DNA from: Flavobacteriia bacterium
GTDB lineage: Bacteria; Bacteroidota; Bacteroidia; Flavobacteriales_D; Crocinitomicaceae
DNA length: 36,392 nt
Assembly (NCBI GenBank): GCA_947463445.1
Contig: CANHRS010000020.1
Coordinates: forward strand, 1 to 36,392
Reading direction: 5' to 3'
A program made the translations under genes and the position numbers. Numbering within the stretch: position 1 is the first letter of the stretch; every line of letters begins with the position of its first letter. Positions 6,634 through 15,193 of this stretch are shown in pieces. The notes under the pieces are model-generated. The model was not told where the DNA came from and did not search any database. It saw nothing but the letters and a program-made list of their open reading frames with translations.

Positions 6634-8306
6634 TAATTCTCTACTTTCCCAAGTAAACTCCTCTTCCTACTATACCCAAAATACACCCCCAGCCCAATCA
6701 CCAACCAAACTCCAAACCCTATCCAATTAGCTAATTCCAACTCTGTCATCATGTAAAAGCAACTTAACAATCCAAATAAGGGAATCGTAGAAAAATTATA
6801 TTTAAAAGCTAATACACTAAACAATAAAGTAACTCCAATAAAAATCCATTGCGAAATAGTAACATTAGTTATTCCGAACGTATATATCATTCCTCCGATA
6901 ATTAAAACGATTAATGGCATTACATACTTCGAATTCAAATAAGGGGTTTTAAAAGTTCCTTTAGGACCATCCTGTCTTGCCTGCATAACCAATACCCCTC
7001 CGCACACCAAAACAAAAGCAAAAAGTGTCCCAATACTACATAAATCCGTCACCATCTTCAAATTCATAAACAACGCCGGAATAGCAACCACAAAACCGAC
7101 AACAATGGTTGCGAAACTTGGTGTTTTATACGTTGGATGAATTTTCGAAAAACGCTTTGGCAATAATCCATCCCTACTCATACTCATCCAAATGCGCGGT
7201 TGTCCCATTTGAAAAACTAACAATACGCTTGCCATGGCAATTACAGCACTTACAGCAATGATTCCAGCAATCCATGTAACATGTAACTTTTCAAAAACGA
7301 AAGACAACGGATCTCCGACATTTAATAACTTGTAATCAACCATTCCAGTTAATACAAGTGCTATTAGAATATATACAATGGTACATATAATAATAGACCA
7401 CATCATTGCTTTTGGTAAATCACGCTTCGGATTCTTACACTCCTCTGCAGTAGTAGATATCGCGTCGAAACCAATATATGCAAAAAAGACTGCTGAAACT
7501 CCTTTTAACACCCCACCGATACTTTCTGGAGCAAAAGGTTTCCAGTTTTTTACATCTACATAAAATGCACCAACTATCAAAACCAATAAAATCACAAATA
7601 ATTTAATTAATACCATGATATTACCTGCGCGTTTTGATTCTCGAATACCGCGATAAACCAACCATGTAATCAGCACGATAATACCTAAAGCAGGTAAATC
7701 TGCAACAAAATGAAAGCTGCCTATGCGAGGAGCACCCAACCAAGCCTTATATGCAGTTTGTAAATGGAGTTCTAAGGAATGTAATCGTACGCCTTGTTTC
7801 AATAAAATAGTCACTTTATCAAATCCCGCATGAGCGGACAAATAATCCATTTGCATCCATGCAGGAAGATTAAATCCACTACTCGCGAGCAAACTAGTAA
7901 AATAATCACTCCAAGAAATTGCAACTGTAATATTACCGATAGCATATTCCATAATTAACGACCATCCAATAATCCATGCTACAATTTCACCAAATGCTAC
8001 ATAGGAATAGGTATATGCACTTCCTGAAACAGGCACAATAGACGCAAATTCAGCATAAGCAAACGCAGAAAAACCACATGCTAATGCTGTAAATAAAAAT
8101 AAAAAAATAACTGCTGGCCCACCAGCATGACTAGCATTTCCAATGGTACTAAAAATACCAGCACCAATAATTGCTGCAATTCCAAAGGAAATTAAATCTT
8201 TTAAAGTTAAATGTCTCCCTAATTGTTTACCTGCTTCTTCGTCGACCTTTACTTGCAGGAGTATATCTTCCACCTTTTTTTTTCGAAATAAAGAAGTGTT
8301 TTTCAT
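6633..8306 (-). CDS. APC-family amino-acid permease
   Basis: This large APC superfamily transporter has the N-terminal signature GRHLTLKDLISFGIAAIIGAGIF, including the unwound-helix motif GAGIF that binds the substrate backbone, and about 12-14 hydrophobic segments. It resembles the cationic amino acid transporter / YfnA branch. The ATG at 8306 (MKNTSLFRKKKV) was chosen over a TTG at 8318. Residues after helix 4 (about 140-200) form a long extracytoplasmic loop. It lies downstream of the LysM gene but a terminator at 8332-8356 separates them, so it should have its own promoter. Substrate is not determinable. Confidence 0.93.
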   Translation of the reverse strand: MKNTSLFRKKKVEDILLQVKVDEEAGKQLGRHLTLKDLISFGIAAIIGAGIFSTIGNASHAGGPAVIFLFLFTALACGFSAFAYAEFASIVPVSGSAYTYSYVAFGEIVAWIIGWSLIMEYAIGNITVAISWSDYFTSLLASSGFNLPAWMQMDYLSAHAGFDKVTILLKQGVRLHSLELHLQTAYKAWLGAPRIGSFHFVADLPALGIIVLITWLVYRGIRESKRAGNIMVLIKLFVILLVLIVGAFYVDVKNWKPFAPESIGGVLKGVSAVFFAYIGFDAISTTAEECKNPKRDLPKAMMWSIIICTIVYILIALVLTGMVDYKLLNVGDPLSFVFEKLHVTWIAGIIAVSAVIAMASVLLVFQMGQPRIWMSMSRDGLLPKRFSKIHPTYKTPSFATIVVGFVVAIPALFMNLKMVTDLCSIGTLFAFVLVCGGVLVMQARQDGPKGTFKTPYLNSKYVMPLIVLIIGGMIYTFGITNVTISQWIFIGVTLLFSVLAFKYNFSTIPLFGLLSCFYMMTELELANWIGFGVWLVIGLGVYFGYSRKRSLLGKVEN

Positions 8307-8331
8307 AATAGGAAACAAATTAGTTAAACAA

Positions 8332-8356
8332 AAAAAGACCTTAGTAAGGTCTTTTT
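8332..8356 (-). terminator. Rho-independent terminator after LysM gene
   Basis: AAAAAGACCTT (8332-8342) and AAGGTCTTTTT (8346-8356) form a perfect 11-bp stem with a 3-base loop and a T-run on each side. On the minus strand it follows the LysM protein stop by 22 bp and precedes the permease. Confidence 0.85.
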
Positions 8357-8378
8357 GAAATATCTTTTAGAAAATAAT

Positions 8379-9797
8379 CTATTGAGGAATGATTAATTGT
8401 TGACCTATCTCAATTTTATCATCCGATAAGTTATTTGCTTTACGTATCGCATCCGGTTTTACACCATATTCAGCAGCTAATCCATTAATCGTATTTCCAG
8501 ATTTAACTGTATGACTTTTAGATTTACCAGACTTTACTTTCTTTTCCTCTTTCTTTTTTTCTTCTTTCTTAGGCTCTTTTTCAGCCTTTTTCTCCTCTTT
8601 CTTTTTCTCCTCTTTTTTCTCGATCACTTTTGGTGTGACAGTTGACTCTTCTTTTGGAACGGTCGCCTCCTCTACAACAGCTTCAGTAGAAGTTTCAGTA
8701 GTTGTCTCCTCTTCTTCATTAACTTCCTCTTCTATTTCTTCCTCTTCCTCCTCTTCTTCTTTCTCCGCTTTTTTCGGTTTTTCATACTCCATCAACTCCT
8801 CTAAATCTTGGTGCTGATTCGTCGTGTCTTTTTGTATAACTTCTCCGGCATCATCTAGTACTTTATCCGTGTCATCATGTGGTTGACGGAAAACAAACCA
8901 TATCAAGACAAATAAAGCAACAATAACAGCACCTATCTTAATTGTTTTATTTCTATCTAATGTTATTTTATTAAATAAATTTACTTGTTCTTGCGTTACT
9001 TTTCCTTCAGCTATAGTCGACGCATCAACGACATTGTTATTTTGTGTGCTCGAAGCTGAAATCAATCTTTTTTGAATATTCCCTTCTGTAACCGCAATTA
9101 ATTGAAGTGTAACATTTTCAGGTACGCTCTTTCCTTTAGCTATATCAACTAATTCTAAGATATTCGTATTGATAGAAGCATATTCTATTTTGCTATTCAT
9201 AAAAGTATCATCTAATACTTTTGTAATACCATGCGTACAAACCAATACTACATCGCCTGCTGCTACATCTAACTTAGAAAAACAAACAGTGGGAGAAATA
9301 CTTGGCGTATTCCCCAATGCTTTTGGTAATTTAACCACTGGTTTTGAATAATCTACATCGTTTGATGGATATAATTGAACATCCAAATACCCATGATCAG
9401 TAGTCAAACGCTGTAACTTACCTTCTGATTTTAAATAAACACGTGCATTTCCAATATGTGCATAGTACAAACCTTCTTCACGAACCAATACAACAGCAAC
9501 ACTAGCAAATACACCTTTTAAACCCTCTTCCAAAATAGAAGCACGATATACTTGTTCATTAGCAAATTGAAATGCATGATTCAAGCCAATATATACGTTG
9601 TCAAAAATTTCCTTTTCAAAAAAATCAAGAATACTTTGTACCGCTAAACGAGAAGCAAAACTTCCATTTGCATCCACAGGACTTCCATCTGCAACCACAA
9701 AAACATGTCCGTTCTTGGTTTTTTTATCCCCTAAAGCATCCGAATTAATTGGATGTTTTAACCCTAAATCTGTTTTTGAACAATATGAAACTTTCAT
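8379..9797 (-). CDS. PP2C-like domain, TM segment, LysM: likely pseudophosphatase
   Basis: The 472 residues comprise a PP2C-type domain (about 1-238), a spacer, one membrane segment (287-303, IGAVIVALFVLIWFVF), an acidic tract (346-364), a Lys/Glu-rich tract (391-424) and a C-terminal LysM (427-472, HTVKSGNTINGLAAEYGV...IGQQLIIP). NKTIK before and DD after the membrane span predict PP2C inside and LysM in the periplasm on peptidoglycan. PP2C landmarks are recognisable: NSD (18-20), VVADG (34-38), AHIGNARVYL (113-122), LTTDHGYLD (131-139), LVCTHGI (185-191), PENVT (226-230). But the metal ligands are eroded: Glu of NED is Ser19, Asp of SDG is His189, Asp of DN is Glu227; only Asp37 remains. 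Loss of activity is therefore likely. It lies 75 bp after the FHA gene on the same strand, suggesting joint function. Confidence 0.85.
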   Translation of the reverse strand: MKVSYCSKTDLGLKHPINSDALGDKKTKNGHVFVVADGSPVDANGSFASRLAVQSILDFFEKEIFDNVYIGLNHAFQFANEQVYRASILEEGLKGVFASVAVVLVREEGLYYAHIGNARVYLKSEGKLQRLTTDHGYLDVQLYPSNDVDYSKPVVKLPKALGNTPSISPTVCFSKLDVAAGDVVLVCTHGITKVLDDTFMNSKIEYASINTNILELVDIAKGKSVPENVTLQLIAVTEGNIQKRLISASSTQNNNVVDASTIAEGKVTQEQVNLFNKITLDRNKTIKIGAVIVALFVLIWFVFRQPHDDTDKVLDDAGEVIQKDTTNQHQDLEELMEYEKPKKAEKEEEEEEEEIEEEVNEEEETTTETSTEAVVEEATVPKEESTVTPKVIEKKEEKKKEEKKAEKEPKKEEKKKEEKKVKSGKSKSHTVKSGNTINGLAAEYGVKPDAIRKANNLSDDKIEIGQQLIIPQ

Positions 9798-9872
9798 TCT
9801 ATACGTATATTGATAGTGGTATAAATAGACCTATTTTTGCTAATAAACACATGAAATAAACCAAGCGCTAAA

Positions 9873-10376
9873 TTAAGAAAGAAAAGCAATATATAGCAAT
9901 ATAAACAAGACGATATTTAACACAAAGATATGAACGATAGAAGAATTATGTGTGTAAAAATAATTCCAACGTTGCATCCAGGTAGCATCTTCCGAAAGCG
10001 CTTCTTCAAATAAATATTCCTCCTCAACCGATACTAAACTTGGTAATTCTACCTTATTTTCTATATTTTCGGTGAAGACCAAGTTACTTCTCAATGTTGC
10101 GATTTTTTTGGATACATCAATCGTAGTAACCAACTTTGTCCAATCAAACATGAATTTACCTGCTATAGTCACTTTATCTTTCATAGATAACGTACAAAAA
10201 GCCTTAACTTTTTGTCCATTCACAAACGTTCCTAACTCCGTTTTTAAATCCGAAAGAAAAACATTTCCACGCGCATCTTGAAATAATTCTAAATGATATG
10301 GATTTATTGCCTCATGATTAATTACTACATCATTATCACTTGCACTCCCTACGCGAATTAGTCTTACTTGTTCCAT
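9873..10376 (-). CDS. Tail-anchored FHA-domain protein
   Basis: Starting at the ATG at 10376 (MEQVRLIRVG) the product has 167 residues; a longer start at 10406 is possible but adds ten residues ahead of the first FHA strand. The FHA fold spans about 4-70: IRVGSASDNDVVI, NPYHLELFQDARGNVFLSDL, ELGTFVNG. A helical linker follows, then a C-terminal membrane segment (about 147-166) that makes it tail-anchored with FHA in the cytosol. FHA domains bind phosphothreonine; here the GR Arg is Ser11, the SxxH Ser is Asn25 and the NGT Asn is Leu48, so phosphopeptide binding is doubtful. It precedes the PP2C/LysM gene and probably shares its transcript. Likely a scaffold or membrane partner of that protein. 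Confidence 0.82.
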   Translation of the reverse strand: MEQVRLIRVGSASDNDVVINHEAINPYHLELFQDARGNVFLSDLKTELGTFVNGQKVKAFCTLSMKDKVTIAGKFMFDWTKLVTTIDVSKKIATLRSNLVFTENIENKVELPSLVSVEEEYLFEEALSEDATWMQRWNYFYTHNSSIVHIFVLNIVLFILLYIAFLS

Positions 10377-10509
10377 AAAATAAATTTTTACTCCTGCAAA
10401 ATTCATTATTATTCCAACTCAAAATAGCGAGAGTTAGTGGAATTATCAGATACAAATTGTTGAAAACAAGCAGTCAGTCTACTTTTTTTTTAGTAAATAA
10501 AATTACAAT

Positions 10510-12144
10510 CTACTTTTTCTCTATCTCTTTCAAACTTTCCATTTTCTTATTCGCTAAGAAACTTGTAATATCTTCAAAATGCTCTTTTACCCGTTGATTC
10601 CCAAATTCAAATACTTTATTTGCTAAGCCATCCAAGAAATCTCGATCGTGTGAGACTAAAATCAACGTACCATCAAAATCACGCAACGCATCTTTAATAA
10701 TATCTTTTGTTTTCATATCCAAATGGTTCGTAGGCTCATCAAGTATGAGTAAATTAACAGGCTGCAACAACAATTTTATCATTGCTAAACGTGTTTTCTC
10801 GCCTCCAGATAATACCTTTACTTTTTTCGTGCTTTCTTCTCCACCAAACATAAAAGCTCCAAGTATATCGCGAATCTTCAATCGTGCATCTCCTTCTGCC
10901 GCTTGATCAATGGTTTCAAAGATAGTTAACGATTCATCCAATAAAGACGCTTGATTCTGTGCAAAATATCCTATTTGAACATTATGCCCTAGTTCTAACT
11001 TCCCATCAAAATCAATCTCACCCATAATAGCTTTTACCATCGTAGATTTCCCCTCTCCATTACGACCAACAAAGGCAACTTTTTCTCCACGTTCAATGGT
11101 TATTTCTGCATTCTTAAACACTACATGGTCTCCATAGGATTTGGAAATTTCACGTGCAGTTACTGGATAATTCCCAGATCGTGGTGCCGGAGGAAATTTT
11201 AAGCGTAACGCGGAAGTATCCACCTCATCCACTTCAATAATTTCTAATTTCTCTAACATCTTCACACGCGATTGAACAACCAACGTTTTAGAAAATGTTC
11301 CTTTAAAGCGTTCAATAAATTCTGTTTGTTCCGCAATAAACTTTTGTTGATCGTCAAATTGTTTTTGTTGTTGATCCCGTCGGTCTTTACGTAATTCTAA
11401 ATACATAGAATAATTCACTTTATAATCGTAAATTCTTCCCATGGTAACTTCGATAGTTCGCGTGGTAATATTATTCACAAATGCTTTGTCATGCGATATA
11501 ACAACTACTGCTTTTGCACTATTTACTAAAAAATCTTCCAACCACTGAATAGATTCAATATCCATGTGATTCGTTGGCTCATCCAACAAAATTAAATCTG
11601 GTTTTTGCAATAAAATCTTTGCTAACTCAATACGCATTCTCCAACCACCACTAAATTCAGAAGTTGGACGCGTAAAATCGGAACGTAAAAATCCGATACC
11701 TTGCAACACTTTCTCAACATCCTCATCGAAATTGATTTCTTCGATAGAATAATACTGTTCACTCAATTCGGATACACGCTCGATAACTTTCATATAATCA
11801 TCGGATTCATAATCCGTACGAACGGTCAATTCCTCGTTCAACTTCTCAATTTCATCCTTCATTGCAAAAATAGATGCGAAGGCTTTACTAGTCTCTTCAA
11901 AAACTGTCGCGTTATCTTCTGTCAATAAATGTTGTGGCAAATACGCAATACGATACTCCTTCGGAGCAGAAACTTTTCCGGTCGTAGGCTTGTTAATTCC
12001 AGCTAGAATTTTTAATAAAGTAGATTTTCCAGCGCCATTTTTCCCCATCAACGCGATCTTATCATTCTCATTAATAACAAAGGATACATCACTAAATAAT
12101 TTCTTACCACTAAACTCTACCCCAATCGCATCTATTGATATCAT
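10510..12144 (-). CDS. ABC-F family ATP-binding protein
   Basis: Two complete ABC ATPase domains and no membrane segments define an ABC-F protein, a ribosome-associated translation factor class. Domain 1 has Walker A GKNGAGKST (about 34-42), signature FSGGWRMR and DEPTNHMD; domain 2 has GRNGEGKST, LSGGEKTR and DEPTNHLD. The charged inter-domain linker (about 240-320, rich in Gln/Lys/Phe) matches the P-site tRNA interaction motif. At 544 residues it fits the EttA/YbiT-like housekeeping group rather than long Uup forms; it lacks an obvious C-terminal coiled coil. It may also relate to antibiotic-protection members, but nothing here favours that. Confidence 0.95.
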   Translation of the reverse strand: MISIDAIGVEFSGKKLFSDVSFVINENDKIALMGKNGAGKSTLLKILAGINKPTTGKVSAPKEYRIAYLPQHLLTEDNATVFEETSKAFASIFAMKDEIEKLNEELTVRTDYESDDYMKVIERVSELSEQYYSIEEINFDEDVEKVLQGIGFLRSDFTRPTSEFSGGWRMRIELAKILLQKPDLILLDEPTNHMDIESIQWLEDFLVNSAKAVVVISHDKAFVNNITTRTIEVTMGRIYDYKVNYSMYLELRKDRRDQQQKQFDDQQKFIAEQTEFIERFKGTFSKTLVVQSRVKMLEKLEIIEVDEVDTSALRLKFPPAPRSGNYPVTAREISKSYGDHVVFKNAEITIERGEKVAFVGRNGEGKSTMVKAIMGEIDFDGKLELGHNVQIGYFAQNQASLLDESLTIFETIDQAAEGDARLKIRDILGAFMFGGEESTKKVKVLSGGEKTRLAMIKLLLQPVNLLILDEPTNHLDMKTKDIIKDALRDFDGTLILVSHDRDFLDGLANKVFEFGNQRVKEHFEDITSFLANKKMESLKEIEKK

Positions 12145-12224
12145 ATTTTTATTTTTTTTATAATACTATTAAATTTTCAGTACGTATAAAGTATGTATTA
12201 TACTTATCCAAGAACTTTTGTACG

Positions 12225-12242
12225 GATAAGGCATGCCTTATC
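12225..12242. repeat. 18-bp perfect palindrome GATAAGGCATGCCTTATC
   Basis: The palindrome sits in the gap between the ABC exporter stop and the ABC-F start, both minus strand. With wobble pairs it extends to about 12219-12248 as an RNA hairpin. The GGCATGCC core resembles dispersed palindromic intergenic repeats of other bacteria. There is no T-run, so a simple terminator is unlikely. Confidence 0.75.
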
Positions 12243-12259
12243 TTTATACTGCATATTCT

Positions 12260-12294
12260 TCACTCATCACCCGTCACTCGTCACTCATCACTCA
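12260..12294 (-). repeat. Five stop-anchored GAGTGA heptamers
   Basis: On the minus strand five 7-bp units read TGAGTGA, TGAGTGA, CGAGTGA, CGGGTGA, TGAGTGA. The TGA stop of the ABC exporter gene (12290-12288) is inside the array. The same unit follows the thioesterase stop at 4228. Each unit contains TGA, so stops occur in all three minus frames. Confidence 0.9.
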
Positions 12295-14036
12295 CTCCGT
12301 TGCTTCTCATACATTTCTTTAAACAAACCTCCTTTTCGCACTAATTCTTCTTGTGTGCCACTCTCTACAATCCTACCTTGATCCAATACGTAAAGACGAT
12401 CTACAAAACGTAAAGACGAAATACGATGGCTTACAATTACAGTAATTCGATCCTCTGAAGCATCTTCCACCGCTTTCAAAATAACATCTTCTGTTTCTGT
12501 GTCTACTGCAGACAAACAATCATCCAACACCAACATTTGTGGTTTGCGAATTAATGCGCGCGCGATACTCACACGTTGTTTTTGTCCACCACTTAAATTC
12601 ACCCCACGTTCACCTAACACTGTTTCAAAAACATCCGGAAATTCCACAATATTATGATATACATGAGCTTGTTTGGTAACTTCAATCAATGCTTCTTCTG
12701 TTACCTCTTGTGAAGTCAATCCAAAAGCAATATTATTTTTTATCGTATCTGAAAATAGAAAAACATCCTGCGGAACAACACCTATTAGCTTACGATATGC
12801 TTCTAAATTAATCTCTTTTAAATTTTCATTATTTATAAATACATCCCCCGATGTAGGATCTAATTGGCGTAATAAGATGTTTAACAAAGTAGACTTACCA
12901 CTTCCTGTTCGACCAATAATACCTATTTTCTCTCCCGCCTTAAACGAAAATGAGACATCCGTCAACACAGGTGTATCACTATCCTCGTACTTAAAAGTCA
13001 TACGCTCAAAAGTTACTTGTTGCACAGATGAAAATGGTCTTTCAGTAGGATTGATGATAGCAGGTTGAATTTGTAAAAACTCGTTAATTCTTTCTTGCGA
13101 TGCAGCTGCTCGTTGAATTATCGAAGTAACCCAGCCAACACTGGCAAATGGCCATGTTAACATATTGATATAGAAAATAAATGCCACAATGTCTCCCGGG
13201 GTAATTTGTTTCGAATAGGTTAACAATCCTCCATAATAAATAGCCAACAAGGTACTTAGACCAATCAAGAAAACTATCGTAGGCATAAACAAAGCATTCA
13301 CCCGCACCTGCTTCATCGTTCGCTCTTTATACATATCTGAAGATGCATCAAATTTTTGTTGCATTTCTAATTCTCGTAAATAAGCTTTAATTACACGGAT
13401 TCCAGAAAAAGTTTCTTGTACAATCGTAGATAACAACGACTGTTCTTTTTGTACAAGTTTACTCAAAGCATTCATTTTACTAGAAACTTTATATATCATC
13501 ACAGACATAATTGGCAATGGGATCAATACAATCAAGGTTAGTGAAACATTGATTTGTAACATTGTATAAATAGCCATTATAGATAATATTGCTAAATTAA
13601 TCGTATACATCAAACCAGGACCCAAGTACATTCGGACCTGTGAAACATCTTCTGAAATTCTATTCATAAGATCACCTGTCGTATTCCTCTTATAAAACGA
13701 ATAATTCAAGCGCTGATATTGCACATAAATCTCATTTTTTAAATCATATTCAATATAGCGAGAAACAATTATGATTGTCTGTCTAGTCAAGAATAAGAAA
13801 AAACCTTTCAAAATCGAATACACCAAATACATACCTGCTAGTTGTAAACTAAGCCATAAGACGGAAGTAAAATCCGTTGTATGTTTAACATCTTTCAGAA
13901 AATCATTAGTTGCATTCTTCACAATCTTTGGCATTTGAATTCCAAAATAATTGGAAAGACAAATAAACAACACACCCAAAAGTATGCGCCATTTATAAAG
14001 AATTAAATATTTATTTAGATAAGCGAGTGACTTCAT
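12288..14036 (-). CDS. ABC exporter, fused permease and ATPase
   Basis: This 582-residue half-transporter (from ATG 14036, MKSLAYLNKYLILYKW) has six membrane segments in about 15-300 and a C-terminal ATPase: GRTGSGKST Walker A, LSGGQKQRVSIARAL signature, MLVLDDCLSAVD Walker B and SHR H-loop. It belongs to the MsbA/multidrug type that works as a dimer; the substrate may be lipid or drug. An upstream start at 14093 would add 19 residues but lies ahead of the TAGTTTTG promoter element at 14064-14057, so it is rejected. The Walker B has Asp-Asp where the catalytic Glu is usual (LDD for LDE), which is found in some exporters, especially heterodimers with a degenerate site. The stop codon lies within a GAGTGA heptamer array. 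Confidence 0.93.
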   Translation of the reverse strand: MKSLAYLNKYLILYKWRILLGVLFICLSNYFGIQMPKIVKNATNDFLKDVKHTTDFTSVLWLSLQLAGMYLVYSILKGFFLFLTRQTIIIVSRYIEYDLKNEIYVQYQRLNYSFYKRNTTGDLMNRISEDVSQVRMYLGPGLMYTINLAILSIMAIYTMLQINVSLTLIVLIPLPIMSVMIYKVSSKMNALSKLVQKEQSLLSTIVQETFSGIRVIKAYLRELEMQQKFDASSDMYKERTMKQVRVNALFMPTIVFLIGLSTLLAIYYGGLLTYSKQITPGDIVAFIFYINMLTWPFASVGWVTSIIQRAAASQERINEFLQIQPAIINPTERPFSSVQQVTFERMTFKYEDSDTPVLTDVSFSFKAGEKIGIIGRTGSGKSTLLNILLRQLDPTSGDVFINNENLKEINLEAYRKLIGVVPQDVFLFSDTIKNNIAFGLTSQEVTEEALIEVTKQAHVYHNIVEFPDVFETVLGERGVNLSGGQKQRVSIARALIRKPQMLVLDDCLSAVDTETEDVILKAVEDASEDRITVIVSHRISSLRFVDRLYVLDQGRIVESGTQEELVRKGGLFKEMYEKQRSE

Positions 14037-14056
14037 CTGATATTTTTCTATTTTTG

Positions 14057-14064
14057 CAAAACTA
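14057..14064 (-). promoter_or_regulatory. -7 element of ABC exporter promoter
   Basis: Minus-strand TAGTTTTG (14064 to 14057) matches TAnnTTTG, 20 bp before the ATG at 14036. A TTG lies 14 bp upstream, closer than usual for -33. Confidence 0.45.
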
Positions 14065-14170
14065 ATTGAATGATTTAACAAAATTGTTAGCAACTAGTAA
14101 TTATTATTCGTTCTATTTTATTTTTTGACTCGGATGCTTGAAATTACATCTTCTAAATCTAGTTCCACGC

Positions 14171-14192
14171 GTAAAAGTAACCTTACTTTTAC
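14171..14192. promoter_or_regulatory. Inverted repeat upstream of nusB
   Basis: Perfect 10-bp arms GTAAAAGTAA (14171-14180) and TTACTTTTAC (14183-14192) around CC. It lies 30 bp before the nusB start in the divergent region with the ABC exporter. The tight 2-bp spacer suits a dimeric protein operator better than an RNA hairpin. Confidence 0.5.
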
Positions 14193-14222
14193 TGTCAAAA
14201 TTGCATTCAAAACCCTACATAC

Positions 14223-15152
14223 ATGTTAAACAGACGTCACTTACGAATCAAAGTATTACAAGTGCTTTATGCTTATTTTCAATCTAATGAAAATGATTTT
14301 AAAGTCATTGAAAAAGAATTAATGAATTCAATTGAACGCATTTATGACATCTACTTGTATGTATTACTTGCATTTGAAGAGTTAAAAGATGTAGAAGAAC
14401 AAAAAATTGCCGAAAGCAAGTTAAAATCCAGAACTACGAATGATCGTTTCGTGCAAAATAAAGTAATCGCTTTAATTACCGAAAATACTGAATTGCGTGA
14501 AGCATCTGAAAAAAATAAAGTAAACTGGATTGGCGATGAACACCGCGAAATGTTTAAGAAAATCATGCTGCAAATACGAGAAAGTGAATTATTCTTCAAC
14601 TACATGCAATCTGAAACAAATACATTTGAAGAAGATAAAAATTTTATAATCGCATTGTTTAAAGCAGAAATTGCAAACTCACAATTGATATATAATTTCT
14701 TTGAAGAAAAAAGTATTCATTGGATGGATGACATCGATCTCGCTTGTGGTATCGCCTTAAAAACGATCAAACAAACAACCGAAGATGGCGCAATAACAAT
14801 TCACCCATTGTTTAAAGATCCTGAAGATGAAATTCCATTTGTAAAAACACTATTACGTAAAACCATTGCTAACGATCAAGAAAACATTCTTTTAATTGAC
14901 GAACTAACAAAAAACTGGGAATTGGACCGTATCGCAAAAATGGATATCATACTTATGAAAATGGCAATTACGGAACTACAAGAGTTTAATAATATCCCTA
15001 AAAAAGTTACACTAAACGAATATATTGAAATATCTAAATTCTATTCTACACCAAAAAGTAGTGGGTTTATAAATGGTATCCTAGATAAGGCTATCGACCG
15101 TTTAATAAAAGAACATAAAATTCAAAAAATCGGTAGAGGATTAATGGATTAA
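14223..15152 (+). CDS. nusB: Transcription antitermination protein NusB
   Basis: The N-terminus MLNRRHLRIKVLQVLYAYFQS is the NusB RNA-binding helix, and the C-terminal half (about 210-300) contains the rest of the fold: NWELDRIAKMDIILMKMAITEL, PKKVTLNEYIEISKFYSTPKSSGFINGILDKAI. At 309 residues it is more than twice the E. coli length (139) because of a central helical insertion (about 30-200), as in other Bacteroidota NusB proteins. NusB with NusE binds boxA RNA and supports rRNA transcription. It is first in an operon with the DUF1573 lipoprotein and yajC. Confidence 0.95.
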   Translation: MLNRRHLRIKVLQVLYAYFQSNENDFKVIEKELMNSIERIYDIYLYVLLAFEELKDVEEQKIAESKLKSRTTNDRFVQNKVIALITENTELREASEKNKVNWIGDEHREMFKKIMLQIRESELFFNYMQSETNTFEEDKNFIIALFKAEIANSQLIYNFFEEKSIHWMDDIDLACGIALKTIKQTTEDGAITIHPLFKDPEDEIPFVKTLLRKTIANDQENILLIDELTKNWELDRIAKMDIILMKMAITELQEFNNIPKKVTLNEYIEISKFYSTPKSSGFINGILDKAIDRLIKEHKIQKIGRGLMD

Positions 15153-15193
15153 CTAAAAAACATTTAACTTGCGACTTTAAAACCAAAATAACA

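Noticed and set aside
8635-8817. A Ser-rich plus-strand frame
   Set aside because: It is the antisense of the Glu/Lys-rich linker of the LysM protein; Ser runs arise from reading GAA/GAG codons backwards.
12193-12381. Two short plus-strand frames near the ABC exporter end
   Set aside because: They consist of the palindrome, the heptamer array and antisense of the exporter; no coding signal.
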